NCBI GenBank assembly: GCA_934645275.1 | Contig: CAKUDW010000080.1 | Location: forward strand, 1-8,109 | Length of the DNA stretch: 8,109 nt | Direction: 5' to 3' | Source of the DNA: an uncultured Clostridia bacterium | Lineage (GTDB): Bacteria; Bacillota_A; Clostridia; Christensenellales; Aristaeellaceae | Shown here: in pieces, positions 1-6,187 of the stretch | Layout: every line of letters begins with the position of its first letter | Numbering within the stretch: the first letter of the stretch is position 1 | Notes under the pieces: generated by a model | Told to the model about the DNA's origin: nothing | Seen by the model: only the letters and a program-made list of their open reading frames with translations | Database searches by the model: none | Position numbers and translations under genes: made by a program

Positions 1-539
1 GCTTTGGTTCGCGTCTTCAGGGGCAGCCCGATCGTAAAAAAACGCCCGGCGTGGATGCCTGTGCAGGTTCGCTGGGCCAGGGGCTATCGGTCGCCGTAGG
101 CATGGCGCTCGGCGCGAAGCAGCGTGGCGATGCTTTGCAGGTATACGCAATGGTGGGCGACGGCGAAATGCAGGAGGGGCAGATATGGGAAGCACTGCTC
201 TTCGCAGCGCACCATAAACTGGATAATCTGACGATGTTGGTGGATAATAACGGCATTCAGCTGGATGGTACGAATGATGAGGTTATCTCCATGAGCAGCA
301 TTGCCGATAAAATGCGCGCTTTCAATTTTGAAACGATCGAACTGGATGACGGCCACGATTTTGCGCAGATTCTGCCTGCGCTGGATGCGCCGCACAACGG
401 CATGCCGAAGGCTATCGTTGCGCATACGGTGAAGGGCAAGGGCGTTTCCTTTATGGAGAACACCTGCAAGTGGCACGGAACGGCGCCGAACCACGATCAG
501 CTGGAAGAAGCGCTGAAGGAAATCCAATACACTGAGTGA
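1..539 (+). CDS. Transketolase, N-terminal (TPP-binding) subunit, 5'-truncated by window edge
   Basis: This is the C-terminal two thirds (178 codons) of a split-transketolase N-terminal subunit; full-length members are about 270-280 residues. The enzyme moves a two-carbon ketol unit between sugar phosphates using thiamine diphosphate (TPP). The reading frame is open from base 3, so the gene starts outside the window. Visible motifs are GSRLQGQPD then PGVDACAGSLGQGLSVAVGMA near the start, the TPP/Mg2+ motif beginning GDGEMQEG (about base 156) and ending in DNNGIQLDG, and KWHGTAPN near the C-terminus, whose His matches a substrate-contacting His of transketolases. The family motif LQGHPD reads LQGQPD here, so a normally conserved active-site His is Gln (see findings). 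The gene ends 22 nt before the C-terminal subunit start, so the two are presumably cotranscribed and form one enzyme. The GTG at base 51 is an internal Val codon, not a start. Confidence 0.93.
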   Translation, partial: FGSRLQGQPDRKKTPGVDACAGSLGQGLSVAVGMALGAKQRGDALQVYAMVGDGEMQEGQIWEALLFAAHHKLDNLTMLVDNNGIQLDGTNDEVISMSSIADKMRAFNFETIELDDGHDFAQILPALDAPHNGMPKAIVAHTVKGKGVSFMENTCKWHGTAPNHDQLEEALKEIQYTE

Positions 540-546
540 ATAGAAC

Positions 547-552
547 AGGAGG
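547..552 (+). promoter_or_regulatory. Ribosome-binding site of transketolase C-subunit
   Basis: A perfect AGGAGG, just after the stop codon of the N-subunit gene. Its 9-nt spacing to the ATG at 562, against 3 nt to the ATG at 556, decides the start. Confidence 0.8.
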
Positions 553-561
553 GAAATGAGC

Positions 562-1503
562 ATGGCGGACAGAATTCCCACCAGGGAGGCCTATGGTAAA
601 GCACTCGCGGAGCTTGGCGGAAGAAACGATAAGATCGTTGTGTTTGATGCGGATGTCGCAATGGCAACCAAGACCATTTATTTTAAAAACGCTTATCCGA
701 ATCGCTTTTTTGATGCGGGTATTTCCGAGGCAAATATGATCTGCACGGCGGCGGGCATGGCGGATATGGGCTATATCCCCTTTGTGAGCAGCTTTGCCGT
801 GTTCGGTCTCGGCCGCGCGTTCGATCAGGTGCGAAATACGGTGGCATACGGAAAGTGCAATGTAAAGCTGTGCATGACGCATGCCGGACTTACGGCGGGC
901 GCGGACGGCGGAAGCCATCAGGCGATTGAGGACCTGGCGCTGGCACGCGTGCTGCCGAACCTGCGCGTCCTCTGCCCCTGCGATGCGGAGCAGACCCAAA
1001 AGGCGCTTCAACTGGCGGCGGACACGGAAGGTCCCGTTTATCTGCGTATTTCGCGTATGCCAACGCCCGTGTTTTCGGCGGATCGACCGTTTGAACTCGG
1101 CGGTTCCCATGTAATGCGCGAGGGCAGCGATCTGGTGATCTTTACGCTCGGCGTTATGGTCAGCCGTTCGCTGGAAGCGGCTGAAATACTAAAGAAAAAC
1201 GGCATCGACGCTGCGGTAATCGATCTCTATTCCATCAAGCCTATCGACCGTGCCCGCATATTGGCGTATGCAAAGCAATGCGGTCGCGCAGTCACCGTGG
1301 AAGAACATTCGATTTACGGCGGTCTGGGCGATGCCGTGAGCGAAGTGCTGTGCACGGAATATCCCATTCCTATGGCGCGAATCGGCGTGCGTGACCTGTT
1401 CGGCTGTTCGTCGATTGATTCCGAGGAAATGTTGCATGCCTATGGCCTTGATGCAGAAGGAATTTCCAGCCAGATTCTGGAATTCATGGGTAACAAAGCA
1501 TAA
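562..1503 (+). CDS. Transketolase, C-terminal (pyrimidine-binding and C-terminal domain) subunit
   Basis: A 313-residue partner of the preceding gene, of normal length for split-transketolase C-terminal subunits. The Pyr domain (about residues 5-170) supplies the catalytic Glu that activates TPP, seen as E56 in FDAGISEANM. THAGLTAGADGGSHQAIED (residues 106-124) holds H107, D115 and H119, matching the substrate-contacting residues of canonical transketolases. TREA (R8) and ISR (R165) match the phosphate-binding arginines. The C-terminal transketolase_C domain follows (about residues 185-305). The motif usually written DADLxKSTKT reads DADVAMATKT here (residues 29-38), so the phosphate-contacting Ser appears to be Ala. 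Start choice: AGGAGG at 547-552 lies 9 nt from the ATG at 562 but only 3 nt from the in-frame ATG at 556, so 562 is preferred; the alternative adds two residues. Substrate specificity is not determined by sequence. Confidence 0.94.
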   Translation: MADRIPTREAYGKALAELGGRNDKIVVFDADVAMATKTIYFKNAYPNRFFDAGISEANMICTAAGMADMGYIPFVSSFAVFGLGRAFDQVRNTVAYGKCNVKLCMTHAGLTAGADGGSHQAIEDLALARVLPNLRVLCPCDAEQTQKALQLAADTEGPVYLRISRMPTPVFSADRPFELGGSHVMREGSDLVIFTLGVMVSRSLEAAEILKKNGIDAAVIDLYSIKPIDRARILAYAKQCGRAVTVEEHSIYGGLGDAVSEVLCTEYPIPMARIGVRDLFGCSSIDSEEMLHAYGLDAEGISSQILEFMGNKA

Positions 1504-1703
1504 TTCAAGCCTCAGCCTTAAAGCCGACATTTAGGCTGCCGGCTACCTGAACGCCTCTGATATCCATTCCGCGGAGGGTCAATCGAAAGCCCTTCATTGC
1601 ACCTGCCGATTTTGAAGTTGTCCCCAATGCATCTGCTGCAAAACGAAAGGTTCTAGGGGAAAACGACAGTCGGAATTGGTATCATTTTCCGAGCAGTACC
1701 ACA

Positions 1704-1737
1704 AAACCCATCCAAAAACGCTATTTTGGATGGGTTT
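1704..1737 (+). terminator. Rho-independent terminator-like hairpin after the transketolase genes
   Basis: The arms at 1704-1717 (AAACCCATCCAAAA) and 1724-1737 are perfectly complementary over 14 bp, with a 6-nt loop. The arms end in A and T runs, so the stem could act in either direction. On the plus strand the right arm ends TTT and continues ATTATG, a short and imperfect U-tract. The hairpin sits about 200 nt after the transketolase stop, so it would leave a long 3' UTR. The stem is certain from sequence; the terminator role is inferred. Confidence 0.65.
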
Positions 1738-1952
1738 ATTATGCAAATCATATAAAAATCAACCATTTAAAGATAGAGAGTGCAACAAAGTCCAATGGTA
1801 TAAAGTCAAGCGGTGATGCAATACAATTTTGAAGAAAAGCAGTGCAAACACGCCGTGCAGACAGCAAAAAGGAAACACCAATCCAAGCCCTGCTAGTTGG
1901 TGCAAGCAAGCTTAAGGCAAAATAGGCTACTCACTTTATCAAGATATGGTAG

Positions 1953-1978
1953 TGGCGAGGGAGCAAGCTCCCCCGCCA
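1953..1978 (-). repeat. GC-rich palindrome downstream of the response regulator (possible terminator or dispersed palindromic repeat)
   Basis: The arms at 1953-1964 (TGGCGAGGGAGC) and 1967-1978 pair over 12 positions. The only imperfect pair is A-C in plus-strand RNA, which becomes a G-U wobble in minus-strand RNA, so folding is better on the minus strand. The loop is minimal (AA, in effect four nt if the closing pair opens). It lies 75-100 nt past the minus-strand response regulator stop, where a terminator is expected, but no T-run follows on either strand. It could instead be a REP-like intergenic element. Confidence 0.45.
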
Positions 1979-2052
1979 GGTGCCGTGCGGCAAAAGCGCG
2001 GGAATCCGGCCGCCCCGCCTGCGCGGCATCGCCTTCCTTTTCGGCCGGAGCA

Positions 2053-2850
2053 TCAGTCCCCGCGAAACTGATTCGGGGTTACGCCCGTGTAACGCCGAAA
2101 GATCTGACTGAAGTATTTGGAATCGACGTAGCCGACCTTTCGGGCGACGGCGTAGATTTTCATGTTGCGGTCGTTCAGCAGCAGGGCTTTCGCCGCTTCG
2201 ATCCTCGTAATGGTAAGATATTCGCTGAAGGTCACCCCTGTCTCCTGCTTCATGATTTCGCTGAAATAGGACTGGCTGATAAACAGAAAATCGCCCATGT
2301 GCTTCAGCGTCAGATCGCAGGAATAATTGTCGTTGATGTGCTCTATGGCCCGGAGTACCACGCTGCGGCACGTGAGCTCTTTCGGCAGACGATATCCATA
2401 CAACTCCGCGACGCGCTGGTTCACGACAATTCTGCCATCGGCACAGGAAAACAGCCGTTCCCGGTTCGCGAGGGATTCTCCGAAAACGAGAATTCGCGCG
2501 CGGTTCAGGGCGCTTCTGAGTTCCTCCTGCCGCGTTGGCTTTAGAATATAATCCAGTGCCTCCAGCTTAATAGCCTTATGGGCGTAAGCGAAGCTGCTGT
2601 ATCCGGTGAGAAAAAGGAGAAACACCTGCGGATAGTGTCCGCGAATCCACTCTGCCAGCGTCAGGCCGTCCATCTCGGGCATATTGATATCCAGGATCAC
2701 CACGTCGGGGACAAGTTTTTCCAACTGTTCGATGGCGGAAACTCCGTTTTCCGCTTCGCCGATGACCTCGGTGTCTTCCATCTCCTGGATCATTTTCTTT
2801 ATCGCCTTGCGGCTTACCGTCTCGTCCTCTGCCAGAAATACTTTCAGCAT
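2053..2850 (-). CDS. Response regulator, YesN/AraC type (REC plus two helix-turn-helix motifs)
   Basis: A 265-residue cytoplasmic transcription factor. The receiver domain (about residues 1-120) has the acidic pair E8/D9, the phospho-acceptor D54 in VVILDINMPEMDG, T82 in LFLTGY and K104 in YILKP, so all switch residues are present. A short linker is followed by an AraC/XylS DNA-binding domain (about 165-263) with two helix-turn-helices: the first around LTLKHMGDFLFISQSYF, the second around IYAVARKVGYVDSKYFSQIF, ending in the usual YTGVTPNQFR. Many YesN proteins are about 500 residues with a large middle region; this is the short form. The start is supported by AGGAGGA, 8 nt upstream. The gene follows the kinase gene by 12 nt, so the pair is one operon. 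Known family role: phosphorylated by a YesM-type kinase and regulating adjacent sugar-transport genes. Regulation of the divergent transporter is inferred. Confidence 0.95.
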   Translation of the reverse strand: MLKVFLAEDETVSRKAIKKMIQEMEDTEVIGEAENGVSAIEQLEKLVPDVVILDINMPEMDGLTLAEWIRGHYPQVFLLFLTGYSSFAYAHKAIKLEALDYILKPTRQEELRSALNRARILVFGESLANRERLFSCADGRIVVNQRVAELYGYRLPKELTCRSVVLRAIEHINDNYSCDLTLKHMGDFLFISQSYFSEIMKQETGVTFSEYLTITRIEAAKALLLNDRNMKIYAVARKVGYVDSKYFSQIFRRYTGVTPNQFRGD

Positions 2851-2857
2851 TTCACGT

Positions 2858-2864
2858 TCCTCCT
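2858..2864 (-). promoter_or_regulatory. Ribosome-binding site of the response regulator, overlapping the kinase stop codon
   Basis: AGGAGGA on the minus strand overlaps the TAG stop of the kinase gene (2863-2865) and lies about 7-8 nt before the regulator ATG. This arrangement favours translational coupling of kinase and regulator. Confidence 0.8.
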
Positions 2865-4638
2865 AATCGATCGGCAAGTCCAGCGCCACCGACGTGCCTT
2901 TGCCGATCCGGCTGTGGATGGTCACCGAACAATTGTTCTCTCCGTAGGTGAGAAGAATGCGGTTGTAGACATTTCGAATGCCGATGTGCATATGACCGGA
3001 TTCGTTTTCCAGAACGGATTCATTGCGCAGCAAATCGTGAATCAGGGATTCGTCGAAGCCCTTTCCGTTGTCGTCAATGCGGATATAAAGCCTGCCGCCG
3101 GTGATTGTTGCGGAAATCTTTATGAGAAAAAAGGGCATGACGTCCGAAAACCCATGCTGGATGGCGTTTTCTACAAAGGGCTGGATGACTAATTTGGGCA
3201 CGCATACCTTCTCTTCTTCCGCTCCGATTTCGATTTCGTATTTGAGCTTGCTGCCGATTCGCTGGCTTTGCAGGTAAAGGTAGCGGTACACGTATTTGAG
3301 TTCCTCCGAGAGCTGCTGCTTTTGGCTGGCATTGCTCAGAGAATACCGCATGATGTCCGCCAGAGCGACGACCATGGTGCCCGTCGTCTCGTCTCCCTTC
3401 AAAAACAGCCGGGCATGGATCGAATCCAGAACATTGTACAGAAAATGCGGGTTGATCTGAGCCTGAAGCATTTCGATGCGCGTGTCCCGCTCGCGAATTC
3501 GCTGCTCGTAAACCTTGAGCAACAGCTCGTTGATGCGGTCAAGCATCTCGTTAATGCTCCGGCTGAGGGTTTCCGTCTCTGAAAAACGATGGTCGTTCTT
3601 CACCTTCAGCCGGTTGCTGTCGATATTGATTCTGTGCACGCGGTCGGCAAGCTCGATGATGGGCTGGGCGATCTGACGGGACAGCAGCCGCGACAGAAAA
3701 ATGCTGAGAAACAGTGCGGCGAGGCAGATGCCCCAGAGAATCAAGGCGGTATTGTCCGCCTGCTCGGAGACGTATGCGCCGTCGCTGATGCTGATCAGCT
3801 GCCAGCCATTGCTCAGATTTCCGGATATTACACTTTCCCCTCGTCGGCCCAACATCGAAAAGCGGCTGGCTTCGTCTTCCAGAGAAGTCAGTTTGGCTTC
3901 CGCAATCGACTTCCCATTGTAATTTTTGTCCCATGCAATCAGTCTGTCTCCGCAGCGGAGAATGATGCTGTTGCCCAGCATACTCTCGATACCCTTCATG
4001 GCGAGACGAAGGTTTCTGCATTCGACAATGACCGTAAGGGCGCCCACCACCTGAATCCGATCCGGGTCGATCATGATTCTTTGCAGCAGGAAGACGTCTT
4101 TATTCGTGTACTGAAGGTTCATCAGATTGCTCCATCTGGCGCCCTTGCTCGCCAGCGCTTCGAAATCCGGTTCAAGATCCATGCCGTCGTATATGCTGCG
4201 CATGCTCAGCCTGCCGGAATAATAGCAGCGCTGACTGTCCAGCGCATAGATGCCGACGGCGTATATCCATGAATTATACTGGAACACATTGTCGATGCTG
4301 CGCTTCAGCGCGGCGCACTTGGGAAAATCGGAGGCCTGTCTGTCTGAATTGGCATTCATCCAGTTGGCAAACTCGATGATTTGATCGCTGCGGACAATGC
4401 TGTCGACAATGGCGGCCGTCTCAGCGAGACAGGATTCTATTTCCTGACGGGCGACATTGTAGTCCTGCCGCGCGTTCATCTCCAGAGATTCTCTTGCAAC
4501 CATGTTGACGAGCCAGATGCTGACCGTTGCCAGCAGAGTAAAGGAGAGTACGCTGAAAATGGAGAAGCTGCGAATGACAACTCTCCGCATGGGAATGCTT
4601 CTTTTGTCCTTCGCACACCGAGAATTTTCCGTTTCCAT
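2863..4638 (-). CDS. Sensor histidine kinase, YesM (LytS-like, HPK7) type
   Basis: A 591-residue membrane kinase. A first membrane segment (about residues 24-47) precedes an extracellular sensor region of about 250 residues (48-295), of a size that fits a Cache-type fold, although no specific fold can be assigned by eye. A second membrane segment follows (about 297-317), then a HAMP linker (about 318-372) and a short coiled-coil-like stretch. The His_kinase motif QAQINPHFLYNVLDSI gives the phospho-acceptor H398. The ATPase part has the N-box PFVENAIQHG (E490, N491), the G1 box DDNGKGFD (522-529) and the later HIGIRNVYNR. All expected catalytic motifs are intact. The start at 4638 has a GGGAGAG-type ribosome site just upstream; a second Met at residue 17 lacks one. 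The ligand is unknown; by analogy it is an extracellular sugar or a sugar-loaded binding protein. It is transcribed divergently from the transporter. Confidence 0.95.
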   Translation of the reverse strand: METENSRCAKDKRSIPMRRVVIRSFSIFSVLSFTLLATVSIWLVNMVARESLEMNARQDYNVARQEIESCLAETAAIVDSIVRSDQIIEFANWMNANSDRQASDFPKCAALKRSIDNVFQYNSWIYAVGIYALDSQRCYYSGRLSMRSIYDGMDLEPDFEALASKGARWSNLMNLQYTNKDVFLLQRIMIDPDRIQVVGALTVIVECRNLRLAMKGIESMLGNSIILRCGDRLIAWDKNYNGKSIAEAKLTSLEDEASRFSMLGRRGESVISGNLSNGWQLISISDGAYVSEQADNTALILWGICLAALFLSIFLSRLLSRQIAQPIIELADRVHRINIDSNRLKVKNDHRFSETETLSRSINEMLDRINELLLKVYEQRIRERDTRIEMLQAQINPHFLYNVLDSIHARLFLKGDETTGTMVVALADIMRYSLSNASQKQQLSEELKYVYRYLYLQSQRIGSKLKYEIEIGAEEEKVCVPKLVIQPFVENAIQHGFSDVMPFFLIKISATITGGRLYIRIDDNGKGFDESLIHDLLRNESVLENESGHMHIGIRNVYNRILLTYGENNCSVTIHSRIGKGTSVALDLPID

Positions 4639-4675
4639 AAACTCTCTCCCGCCTTTTGATGATTCGCCCCAATTT

Positions 4676-4704
4676 ATTATACTCCATCAAGGAAGTGATG
4701 TAAA
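4676..4704 (-). promoter_or_regulatory. Sigma-A-type promoter of the kinase/regulator operon
   Basis: On the minus strand, TTTACA (4699-4704) is followed by exactly 17 bp and TATAAT (4676-4681). The -10 is a perfect consensus match and the -35 matches 5 of 6 positions. Transcription would begin near 4669, leaving a leader of about 30 nt that contains the ribosome site and reaches the kinase ATG at 4638. This is the best promoter match in the window and suggests steady, activator-independent basal expression of the sensor pair. Confidence 0.82.
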
Positions 4705-4714
4705 TACAAATTTA

Positions 4715-4756
4715 AAATCCGCCGCGCAGAAGCGGCGGATTTCTCGCGGATTTCCC
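4715..4756. repeat. Inverted plus direct GCGGATTT repeats in the divergent control region (candidate operator)
   Basis: The inverted repeat 4715-4725 / 4732-4742 (AAATCCGCCGC and its exact complement, 6-nt loop) is followed by a second direct GCGGATTT. The octamer GCGGATTT thus occurs at 4735-4742 and 4746-4753 (11 bp apart) and in inverted orientation at 4715-4722. The longer units 4735-4745 and 4746-4756 match in 10 of 11 positions. Spacing of one helical turn suits a regulator with repeated half-sites, such as an AraC-type protein. The elements lie just upstream of the kinase -35 and about 34 bp upstream of the transporter -35-like site. As RNA the stem could also act as a terminator on the minus strand, where a T-rich stretch follows. 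Confidence 0.55.
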
Positions 4757-4789
4757 GAAGATAACAAACCAATTCTGATGTTTCTCCCA

Positions 4790-4819
4790 TTGTGCGATAC
4801 CTGTATATAATATTATAAT
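4790..4819 (+). promoter_or_regulatory. Likely promoter of the transporter operon (good -10, weak -35)
   Basis: Two overlapping perfect TATAAT hexamers occur at 4806-4811 and 4814-4819. For the second, TTGTGC at 4790-4795 lies 18 bp upstream and is a poor -35. For the first, nothing resembling TTGACA is at the right distance. A strong -10 with a poor -35 is typical of promoters needing an activator, which fits a YesN-type regulator. Transcription would begin about 50-60 nt before the binding-protein start. Confidence 0.6.
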
Positions 4820-4830
4820 ATAAATGTAAT

Positions 4831-4840
4831 GCGTGCACGC
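4831..4840. repeat. Ten-base perfect palindrome in the transporter leader
   Basis: GCGTGCACGC is a perfect palindrome lying between the predicted transcription start and the ribosome site of the binding-protein gene. It could be an operator half-site pair, but a 10-bp palindrome may arise by chance, and no known consensus was recognised. Confidence 0.3.
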
Positions 4841-4875
4841 GATAATTGCCCAAAATAAGAAGGAGTGTGGAAATC

Positions 4876-6183
4876 GTGAAGAAAACCCTGTGTCTGATTC
4901 TTGTGATAGCGGCAGCAATGCTGACCTTCGGCGGATTGACCGCGCTTGCAGACGAAGAAAAAATCAATCTGGTGTGGTTTACCGAACAGATGGACGACGT
5001 CGAAGTGGAGCGCACGATGAAGTACATCATCGAGCCCTTTGAAGAGAAGTATCCGAACATTCACATTGAGCTTTCCCCCACCGCCGACTACGAGCAGGTT
5101 CTGAAAGTGCAGCTCTCCGCAAAGGGCGGCCCGGACATCTGCAATATGGGCGGCCCGACGATTACCGCGGAATTCGTATCCGCGAATAAGATTCTGGACC
5201 TCACATCCTATGTGGAAGAATGCGGAATGGACAAGCAGATGTTTACATGGGCGCTGGACTCCTGCCGCGTGAATGGAAAGATCTATTCTCTGCCGAACTC
5301 CTACGAGGCGCTGATGCTTTGGATCAACAACGATATGTTTGCCGAGAAGGGCTGGACCGTTCCGACGAACTGGGAAGAGATGCAGGCGTTCTGCGAGGCG
5401 GCCATGAACGAGGGCATTATTCCCATGGCGTTTGGCACCTCGGACTTTACCGCAATCAACGAACAGTTTGTGTCCATCGCCTTTGCCTGCTATGCGGGAC
5501 GCGACAATGTTGTGAAGGCGCTGAAGGGCGAAATCCCCTGGACCGATCAGATCTTCGTCGATTCCATCAACTGCCTCAAGGATATGTGGCAGAAGGGCTG
5601 GATCTCGGATAAGAAGAGCCATGCGATCTCGGACAACGACGCGTCCGCGCTGTGGTATTCCGGCATGGCGGCCACGAGAATGACCGGCACCTGGGCGATT
5701 TCGGACTTTAGCCGCAACGTCCCCTTCTCCTATTCGGCGGTTGCGTTTCCGGCCATGAACGACGAAGTGACCGCGGCGGTTCCGATTGGCGCCGGTGGAT
5801 GCGTGGCGATCAACGCCGATACGAAGTATCCCGACGAGTGCTTCGCCTTCCTGAAGTTCATGTTTACCGAGAACGCGGAGAATCAGGCGCTGGCCGTCGC
5901 AGAAGGCGCGCAGCCGCTTCCTGTGGAGTCGGATCCTTCCCTCTATCCGGAGGATATGGACAGCGTGTACGTCGATGTTCTGGATATGCTGGATGACTGC
6001 ATGGAGAACATCGAGCAGTGCGGCCATGTCATGTGGTCTTACTGGCCCGCGGAAACCCGTCTGTTCATGATGGACAACATCGAAAAGGTCTATCTGGGAG
6101 AGATGACGACGGAAGAATACCTCGAACAATCCAACGAATTGTTTGTGAAGGAACTGGAAGCCGGGCTGGTGCCCGCGGTTTAA
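4876..6183 (+). CDS. Extracellular carbohydrate-binding protein of an ABC importer (SBP family 1)
   Basis: A 435-residue solute-binding protein, normal length for the sugar-binding SBP_bac_1/COG1653 family. A signal peptide is clear: MKK, a hydrophobic core of about 18 residues, and LTALA before DEEK, suggesting cleavage after A25. No lipobox Cys is present; the only Cys in this region is residue 6, inside the hydrophobic core. The mature N-terminus INLVWFTEQ and the segment GGPDICNMGGP (residues 84-94) fit the family's first beta strand and ligand-cleft loop. Start choice: AGGAG at 4861-4865 gives a 10-nt spacing to GTG 4876 and leaves a proper signal peptide; GTG 4867 is too close, and TTG 4846 would precede the ribosome site. 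It is the first gene of the transporter operon, followed by a hairpin and two permeases. It captures a sugar or related solute outside the membrane; the ligand is unknown. Confidence 0.94.
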   Translation: MKKTLCLILVIAAAMLTFGGLTALADEEKINLVWFTEQMDDVEVERTMKYIIEPFEEKYPNIHIELSPTADYEQVLKVQLSAKGGPDICNMGGPTITAEFVSANKILDLTSYVEECGMDKQMFTWALDSCRVNGKIYSLPNSYEALMLWINNDMFAEKGWTVPTNWEEMQAFCEAAMNEGIIPMAFGTSDFTAINEQFVSIAFACYAGRDNVVKALKGEIPWTDQIFVDSINCLKDMWQKGWISDKKSHAISDNDASALWYSGMAATRMTGTWAISDFSRNVPFSYSAVAFPAMNDEVTAAVPIGAGGCVAINADTKYPDECFAFLKFMFTENAENQALAVAEGAQPLPVESDPSLYPEDMDSVYVDVLDMLDDCMENIEQCGHVMWSYWPAETRLFMMDNIEKVYLGEMTTEEYLEQSNELFVKELEAGLVPAV

Positions 6184-6187
6184 CCGT

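Larger units (their letters stand above)
1504..2052. other. Convergent intergenic region (549 bp) without a supportable gene
   Basis: The region lies between the 3' ends of the transketolase operon (plus) and the response regulator (minus). It holds a 14-bp perfect hairpin (1704-1737), a GC-rich palindrome (1953-1978), and a plus-strand frame open from 1551 to the stop at 1830-1832 that has no ATG, GTG or TTG start. Positions about 1740-1920 are visibly A-rich compared with the neighbouring genes, while 1967-2050 is GC-rich. No RNA gene, insertion-sequence end or CRISPR repeat was recognised. Confidence 0.7.

Noticed and set aside
51..53. GTG at 51 as start of the transketolase N-subunit
   Set aside because: Conserved family sequence continues in frame upstream to the window edge (FGSRLQGQPD), so this is an internal Val.
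451..1110. Minus-strand 219-codon open frame opposite the transketolase C-subunit
   Set aside because: Composition and position fit a complementary shadow of the transketolase genes; there is no promoter, ribosome site or domain.
1513..1536. Imperfect AGCC...GGCT stem just after the transketolase stop as its terminator
   Set aside because: The stem has a bulge, is short, and has no following T-run.
1897..2544. Plus-strand 215-codon open frame covering the end of the response regulator
   Set aside because: It overlaps most of the AraC-type DNA-binding domain in antisense, has no ribosome site, and shows no protein motif.
3589..4272. Plus-strand 227-codon open frame inside the kinase gene
   Set aside because: It is antisense to the sensor domain of an intact YesM kinase and lacks a ribosome site or recognisable domain.
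4715..4742. Hairpin read as a transcription attenuator in the kinase leader
   Set aside because: The best kinase promoter (4676-4704) lies downstream of it in the direction of transcription, so the stem would not be in that transcript; an operator or boundary role fits better.
4820..4875. Catabolite-repression (cre) site near the transporter start
   Set aside because: No stretch matched the WTGNAANCGNWNNCW-type pattern convincingly; the GCGTGCACGC palindrome does not fit it.
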